Source: an uncultured Lachnospiraceae bacterium
GTDB lineage: Bacteria; Bacillota; Clostridia; Lachnospirales; Lachnospiraceae
Assembly (NCBI GenBank): GCA_934343915.1
Contig: CAKRIL010000011.1
Span: 1 to 64,000, forward strand
Direction of reading: 5' to 3'
DNA length: 64,000 bases
Part shown: piece by piece, positions 59,236 through 64,000 of the stretch
Layout: every line of letters starts with the position of its first letter
How positions within the stretch are numbered: position 1 is the stretch's first letter
Position numbers and translations under genes: made by a program
Notes under the pieces: generated by a model
Databases searched by the model: none
What the model saw: only the letters and a program-made list of their open reading frames with translations
What the model was told of the DNA's origin: nothing

Positions 59236-60446
59236 TACTTCTTCTCCTCTAACATAGCACGAACCTTCATTGAAAGGCCGAAGAGATTGATAAAGCCTTC
59301 AGCATCATGGTGGTCATAGAGCTCACCTGTCGTGAAGCTTGCGAGTGTCTCGCTGTAAAGTGAGTTAGGGCTTGTTGTACCTGCCTTGATGATGTTGCCC
59401 TTGTAGAGCTTCATCTTAACTTCGCCGGTAACCTTCTCGTCGAGAGATTCAACGAATGCCTGACATGCTTCGCGGAGCGGAGTGAACCACTTGCCCTCAT
59501 ATACGATATTGGCAAATTTCTCTGAAATGCCCTTCTTGAATGAAAGACTGTCGCGGTCAAGGATAAGCTCCTCAAGCTGCTCATGAGCTGCCATAAGGAT
59601 TGTTCCTCCCGGTGTCTCATATACGCCTCGGCTCTTCATGCCTACAACACGGTTCTCAACGATATCAACGATACCGATACCGTGCTTTCCGCCGAGCTTA
59701 TTTAACTTTCTTAAAATATCGGAAGCCTTCATCTTCTCACCATTGAGTGCAACAGGACGGCCCTTCTCAAATGTGAGGGAAATATATTCTGCCTCATCAG
59801 GAGCCTTCTCTGGTGATACACCGAGTACAAGAAGGTGGTCATAATTAGGCTCGTTAGCAGGATCCTCGAGCTCAAGACCTTCATGGCTGATATGCCAGAT
59901 GTTGCGGTCACGGCTGTAGCTGTTGTCTGCTGAGAAAGGAAGGTCGATTCCATGAGCCTTGCAGTAATCAATCTCATCCTGACGTGACTGCATTTTCCAT
60001 GTGTCGTTGCATCTCCAAGGAGCAATAATCTTGATGTCAGGAGCCAAAGCCTTGATTGAAAGCTCAAAACGAACCTGATCATTACCTTTGCCTGTTGCAC
60101 CGTGGCAGATAGCAACTGCATTCTCCTTGCGTGCAATCTCAACAAGCTTCTTAGCAATAAGGGGACGCGCGAATGATGTACCGAGAAGGTACTTGTGCTC
60201 ATATACGGCGTCAGCCATAACGGTAGGCATGATATAATCGTCAACGAACTCGTCAACCACATCAAGAATGTATAACTTCTCAGCTCCTGAAAGCTTAGCT
60301 CTCTCTTCAAGTCCGTCAAGTTCGCTCTCCTGACCAACATCGATGCAGCAGCATACTACATCATAATTGTAGTTTTCCTTAAGCCAAGGGATGATTGCGG
60401 TGGTATCAAGACCGCCGGAATAAGCAAGAATAACTTTGTCTTTCAT
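59235..60446 (-). CDS. argG: Argininosuccinate synthase
   Basis: 403 residues. ATP-binding AYSGGLDTTAIIPWLKE at the N-terminus, then GATGKGNDQVRFE and the C-terminal half with GGKHGIGIVDIVENR and SRGVYETPGGTIL. Condenses citrulline and aspartate using ATP. RBS AGGAGGAA. First gene of the leftward operon and divergent from argC. Confidence 0.97.
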   Translation of the reverse strand: MKDKVILAYSGGLDTTAIIPWLKENYNYDVVCCCIDVGQESELDGLEERAKLSGAEKLYILDVVDEFVDDYIMPTVMADAVYEHKYLLGTSFARPLIAKKLVEIARKENAVAICHGATGKGNDQVRFELSIKALAPDIKIIAPWRCNDTWKMQSRQDEIDYCKAHGIDLPFSADNSYSRDRNIWHISHEGLELEDPANEPNYDHLLVLGVSPEKAPDEAEYISLTFEKGRPVALNGEKMKASDILRKLNKLGGKHGIGIVDIVENRVVGMKSRGVYETPGGTILMAAHEQLEELILDRDSLSFKKGISEKFANIVYEGKWFTPLREACQAFVESLDEKVTGEVKMKLYKGNIIKAGTTSPNSLYSETLASFTTGELYDHHDAEGFINLFGLSMKVRAMLEEKK

Positions 60447-60737
60447 TATTAATATTCCTCCTGATAATCGTACTTATGTATGCATCTTGCGCTTTTAGAG
60501 CGCCATGTGTCAGACACTGAAATAAATATACATCAAAAATACATTATATGCAATAGTTTATCCAGTTTTTTTCAATTTTTTATTGCATAATATGCATAAA
60601 TGATGTATATTTATAAATGTTCAGAGCGCCTTAATATCCATAAATAAAAATATATGGACTTTTGACGACAGAAAATATAATATAGGAATAAACAGGGAAT
60701 TTTATTCCTGCATCAAATTAAACAGGAGATGTGCGCT
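60447..60737. promoter_or_regulatory. Divergent argG/argC control region with ArgR-like sites
   Basis: 291 bp, very AT-rich. It holds repeated ARG-box-like half sites: TACATCAAAAATACATTATA (60528 area), TTGCATAATATGCATAA (60583 area) and GATGTATATTTATAAATG (60602 area). They resemble the TNTGNATWWWWATNCANA consensus, with spacing or base mismatches. I infer ArgR control of both operons. Confidence 0.55.
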
Positions 60738-61778
60738 ATGGTAAAGGTTGGTATTATAGGTTCTACAGGCTATGCGGGGAATGAACTCGTAAGACTCTTA
60801 CTTGGACATAAGGATGTTCAGATTGTATGGTATGGTTCAAGAAGCTATATTGATAAGAAGTATTCGCAGGTTTATCAGAATATGTTTAAGCTGGTTGATG
60901 ATGTGTGCAGGGATGACAATATGGAAGAGCTGGCATCACAGGTTGACGTTATATTTACTGCGACACCGCAGGGCTTATGTGCATCGCTTGTGAATGATGA
61001 TATTTTATCCAAGGTAAAGATAATCGATTTAAGTGCTGATTTCAGACTTAAGGATGTCAAGGTATATGAGGAGTGGTATAAGCTTGAGCATGCGGCACCG
61101 CAGTATATTGATGAGGCTGTGTACGGACTGTGTGAGCTGAACCGCGATAAGATTAAGAACACAAGGATTCTTGCCAATCCGGGCTGCTATACGACTTGTT
61201 CGATTCTTTCAATATATCCGCTTGTGAAGGAAGGGCTTATTAAGCCTCAGTCAATTATTATTGATGCAAAGTCCGGAACATCGGGTGCCGGAAGAGGAGC
61301 CAAGGTAGCCAATCTTTATTGTGAGGTCAATGAAAGCATCAAGGCATACGGTGTCGGAACTCACAGACACACTCCTGAGATTGAGGAGCAGCTGTCATAT
61401 GCGGCAGGTGAGGACGTAAAGCTTGTCTTTACACCGCATCTTGTACCCATGAACAGAGGGATACTTGTAACAGCTTACGCCGATTTAAAAGAGGGCGTGA
61501 CGGATGAGATGATAAGGTCGGCTTATGAGAAGCATTACGCAGATGAATATTTCATAAGACTGCTTGAAAGGGACGTATGCCCTGAGACACGCTGGGTAGA
61601 GGGAAGTAATTTTGTGGATATCAATTATAAGCTTGAGCCGAGAACAGGCCGTGTTATAATAATGGGAGCAATAGATAATCTTGTAAAAGGCGCGGCAGGA
61701 CAGGCTGTGCAGAATATGAACATTATGTTCGGCTTCGATGAGAGGGAAGGAATTATGGGCGCACCGATGTTCCCATAG
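60738..61778 (+). CDS. argC: N-acetyl-gamma-glutamyl-phosphate reductase
   Basis: 346 residues. NADP-binding KVGIIGSTGYAGNELVRLL, catalytic Cys in LANPGCYTTCS (near residue 148), and the C-terminal His-containing HRHTPEIEEQL. Reduces N-acetylglutamyl phosphate to the semialdehyde. The start at 60738 lies about 8 bp after AGGAG. First gene of argC-J-B. Confidence 0.97.
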   Translation: MVKVGIIGSTGYAGNELVRLLLGHKDVQIVWYGSRSYIDKKYSQVYQNMFKLVDDVCRDDNMEELASQVDVIFTATPQGLCASLVNDDILSKVKIIDLSADFRLKDVKVYEEWYKLEHAAPQYIDEAVYGLCELNRDKIKNTRILANPGCYTTCSILSIYPLVKEGLIKPQSIIIDAKSGTSGAGRGAKVANLYCEVNESIKAYGVGTHRHTPEIEEQLSYAAGEDVKLVFTPHLVPMNRGILVTAYADLKEGVTDEMIRSAYEKHYADEYFIRLLERDVCPETRWVEGSNFVDINYKLEPRTGRVIIMGAIDNLVKGAAGQAVQNMNIMFGFDEREGIMGAPMFP

Positions 61779-61820
61779 GCCGGTGTCGGATTAACTTATT
61801 ACGGTCAGGAGGATGCGGAT

Positions 61821-63047
61821 ATGAAGTGTATTGAAGGCGGCGTATGTGCTGCGAAGGGCTTTAAGGCGACAGGTCTTAATGCGGGAATTAAGAATAATGT
61901 GAAGAAGGATATGGCTCTTGTCTTTTCAGAGGCACCGTGCGTGAAGGCGGGAACCTTCACGACCAACAGAGTGTGTGCGGCTCCGGTTAAGTGGGATAAG
62001 AAGGTTGTGTTCGAATCACAGAGTGCTCAGGCGATTGTCGTAAACAGCGGAATTGCCAATGCATGTACGGGAGAGGAAGGATACGAGAAGTGCCGCGAGA
62101 TGGCAGCTAAGACGGCACAGCAGCTTGGAATTGACGAGAATGCCGTTCTTGTTGCAAGTACGGGAGTCATCGGAAAACAGCTTCCGATGGATATAATCGG
62201 CAGAGGAATAGAGCTTCTTCCTAAGCAGCTCGGAGTGACAGCGGCGGATGCGACACTTGCAGCCGAGGCGATTATGACAACCGATACCAAGTCTAAGCAG
62301 GTGGCTGTTGAGTTCGAGGTTGGAGGGGTTCCGGTTCATATCGGAGGAATGTGCAAGGGCTCAGGAATGATACATCCTAACATGGCAACAATGCTCTGCT
62401 TTATAACCTCAGATGCCGTTGTTGATGAGAAGCTTTTGCAGAAGATGGTCCGCTCGATAGTTGACGATACCTTCAACATGATTTCCGTTGACGGCGATAC
62501 CTCCACGAATGACTCTGTTCTGCTTATTGCGAACGGCATGGCAGGAAATAGGAAGATAGAGGATGAGGAGAGTGAAGGATATAAAGAGTTCTATGATGCA
62601 CTTTTCTATATTCTATGTGAGCTCTCAAAGAAGATTGCAGGTGACGGAGAGGGAGCAACATGTCTTTTTGAGGTACAGATGAAGAATGTAAAGACAAAGG
62701 CGGATGCCAAGGTTCTTGCAAAGTCTGTCATCACATCTAATCTTACCAAGGCTGCAATATACGGTCATGATGCCAACTGGGGAAGAATACTGTGTGCCAT
62801 GGGCTATTCAGGTGTTGAATTTGACCCTGAGAAGGTTGACATATGGTTCAAGAGCGAAGCGGGAGAGCTGAAGATTGTCGAGAACGGCAAGGCAACTGAT
62901 TACAGCGAGGAGAAGGCTACTGAGATATTATCTAAGGAGCATGTAATCGCGATTGCGGATGTGAAGCAGGGAAGCGAGTCCGCCACAGCCTACGGCTGCG
63001 ATCTCACTCATGAGTATGTATCCATAAATGCCGATTACAGAAGCTGA
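61821..63047 (+). CDS. argJ: Ornithine acetyltransferase/N-acetylglutamate synthase
   Basis: 408 residues. The self-cleavage site with the catalytic Thr is in HPNMATMLCFITSDA (near residue 190). N-terminal TFTTNRVCAAPVKWDK and the C-terminal DLTHEYVSINADYRS ending are typical. Transfers acetyl from acetylornithine to glutamate. RBS AGGAGGAT. It lies 42 bp after argC. Confidence 0.97.
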   Translation: MKCIEGGVCAAKGFKATGLNAGIKNNVKKDMALVFSEAPCVKAGTFTTNRVCAAPVKWDKKVVFESQSAQAIVVNSGIANACTGEEGYEKCREMAAKTAQQLGIDENAVLVASTGVIGKQLPMDIIGRGIELLPKQLGVTAADATLAAEAIMTTDTKSKQVAVEFEVGGVPVHIGGMCKGSGMIHPNMATMLCFITSDAVVDEKLLQKMVRSIVDDTFNMISVDGDTSTNDSVLLIANGMAGNRKIEDEESEGYKEFYDALFYILCELSKKIAGDGEGATCLFEVQMKNVKTKADAKVLAKSVITSNLTKAAIYGHDANWGRILCAMGYSGVEFDPEKVDIWFKSEAGELKIVENGKATDYSEEKATEILSKEHVIAIADVKQGSESATAYGCDLTHEYVSINADYRS

Positions 63048-63085
63048 GCAAGCGAAAATATAAAGTCTGATTAGGAGATAACAGT

Positions 63086-63991
63086 ATGCGTAACTATGAC
63101 AATGAGATGGCAAAGGCGAATGTCCTTATAGAGGCACTGCCTTATATTCAGAAGTTTAACCGCAAGGTTATTGTGGTAAAATACGGCGGAAGCGCGATGG
63201 TCGATGAGGAGCTTAAAAAGAAGGTTATCGAGGATGTGGTTCTCTTAAAACTTGTAGGTTTCAAGCCGATAATCGTTCACGGCGGCGGCAAGGAGATAAG
63301 CCGCTGGGTTGCCAAGTCGGGAATGGAACCGAGATTTGTAAACGGTTTAAGAGTTACCGATGAGCCTACAATGGAGATTGCCGAGATGGTATTAAACAGG
63401 GTGAACAAGAGTCTTGTCAACCTTGTGGAGCAGCTTGGCGTGAAGGCTGCGGGAATAAGTGGCAAGGACGGAGCGACAATCCATGTAACCAAGAAGCTCT
63501 CCGGAGGCGAGGATATCGGCTTCGTGGGTGAGGTAAGCCGGGTAGACCCATCGCTTATCAACACTCTTCTTGAGAATGACTTTATTCCGATTGTATGTCC
63601 AATCGGAATTGATGATAATTACAATACTTACAATATCAATGCTGACGATGCGGCATGTGCGATAGCAAAGGCTGTAAAGGCGGAGAAGCTTGCATTCCTT
63701 ACGGATATAGAGGGCGTGAGAAAGGTCGCTGATGACCCTGAGACACTTATATCGGAGCTCAGCCTTACCGAGGCGGAGGAGCTTATCGGCAGCGGCAATA
63801 TCGGCGGGGGCATGCTTCCTAAGCTCAATAATTGTATAGATGCGATTGAGAACGGTGTTTCAAGAGTACATATCATGGATGGACGTATTCCGCATTGCCT
63901 GCTTCTTGAAATATTCACTAATAAGGGTATCGGAACGGCAATTATAGACAGAGATGCAGAAAGGTTTTATGATGGAGACAAGAACAAGTAA
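63086..63991 (+). CDS. argB: N-acetylglutamate kinase
   Basis: 301 residues. VVKYGGSAMVDEELKKKVIE (phosphate binding), then PIIVHGGGKEISRWVAKSG, and the C-terminal NIGGGMLPKLNNCIDAIENG. Phosphorylates N-acetylglutamate. RBS TTAGGAGATAAC precedes the ATG. Complete, ending 9 bp before the window edge; argD would be expected next. Confidence 0.97.
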   Translation: MRNYDNEMAKANVLIEALPYIQKFNRKVIVVKYGGSAMVDEELKKKVIEDVVLLKLVGFKPIIVHGGGKEISRWVAKSGMEPRFVNGLRVTDEPTMEIAEMVLNRVNKSLVNLVEQLGVKAAGISGKDGATIHVTKKLSGGEDIGFVGEVSRVDPSLINTLLENDFIPIVCPIGIDDNYNTYNINADDAACAIAKAVKAEKLAFLTDIEGVRKVADDPETLISELSLTEAEELIGSGNIGGGMLPKLNNCIDAIENGVSRVHIMDGRIPHCLLLEIFTNKGIGTAIIDRDAERFYDGDKNK

Positions 63992-64000
63992 TATTATTGC

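Overview
The window looks like a chromosomal segment of a gut-type Clostridia bacterium, most likely Lachnospiraceae (Roseburia/Agathobacter-like). This rests on gene content (PadR + HAAS protein + DUF4097 protein, ACGX-type radical SAM system, SirTM/ZnMacro pair, several MATE exporters, CydDC-like exporter), on strong AGGAGG-type ribosome binding sites, and on low-to-moderate GC. The genus is inference. I found no rRNA, tRNA, CRISPR array, transposase or prophage gene.

Layout. 1-3.6 kb: ilvD-ilvB (branched-chain amino acids), closed by a terminator. 3.7-5.8 kb: PadR regulator, HAAS-domain membrane protein and DUF4097 surface protein behind a promoter that contains a perfect 16-bp palindrome. 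5.8-12.3 kb: sulfur amino acid operon metN-metI-metQ, an M20D amidohydrolase, a cystathionine lyase/synthase-family enzyme and a MalY/PatB C-S lyase. A convergent alpha/beta hydrolase overlaps the last gene. 13.2-16.4 kb: glgB and an MscS channel. 16.6-19.7 kb: an OmpR/VanS-like two-component system and an HTH-Uma2 protein.

19.7-24.7 kb: the most distinctive locus. A divergent HxlR regulator faces a same-strand run that ends at a terminator: an ACGX-repeat Cys-rich peptide, its radical SAM/SPASM maturase, an N-terminally truncated nitroreductase, a flavin-type/2x[4Fe-4S] protein, a zinc macrodomain, a class M sirtuin and a small HTH protein. 24.7-30.8 kb: a self-contained fructose PTS operon (fruK, fruA, an HPr with Lys instead of Ser46, ptsI, DeoR-family regulator).

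31-37 kb: accessory genes including a methyltransferase and a DinB-like protein that share a promoter carrying a LexA-like box, an AlkD-like DNA alkylation repair protein, a frameshifted methyltransferase and an HD-GYP-like protein. 37-47.5 kb: three MATE exporters, a DUF6198 membrane protein divergent from a LysR regulator, ROK glucokinase, dtd, thiamine pyrophosphokinase and cysK. 48.3-53.7 kb: a CydDC-like ABC exporter pair, a NOSP-family protein and a Rpn-like nuclease-fold protein. 53.8-64 kb: two divergent arginine operons. argC-argJ-argB read right; argG-GT2-gtrA-yfhO-argH read left, with a complete polyprenyl-phosphate sugar glycosylation module inserted between argG and argH.

Intergenic regions are rich in structured repeats. 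Family A is a roughly 230-300 bp MITE-like palindromic element (four full copies, one collapsed copy, one half copy) whose stems vary in a compensatory way. Family B is a long-arm palindrome (two copies). Family X is an ~85-bp leader with two hairpins that abuts the starts of two unrelated genes and stays open in frame with both. Family D is a ~50-bp repeat (two good copies plus fragments).
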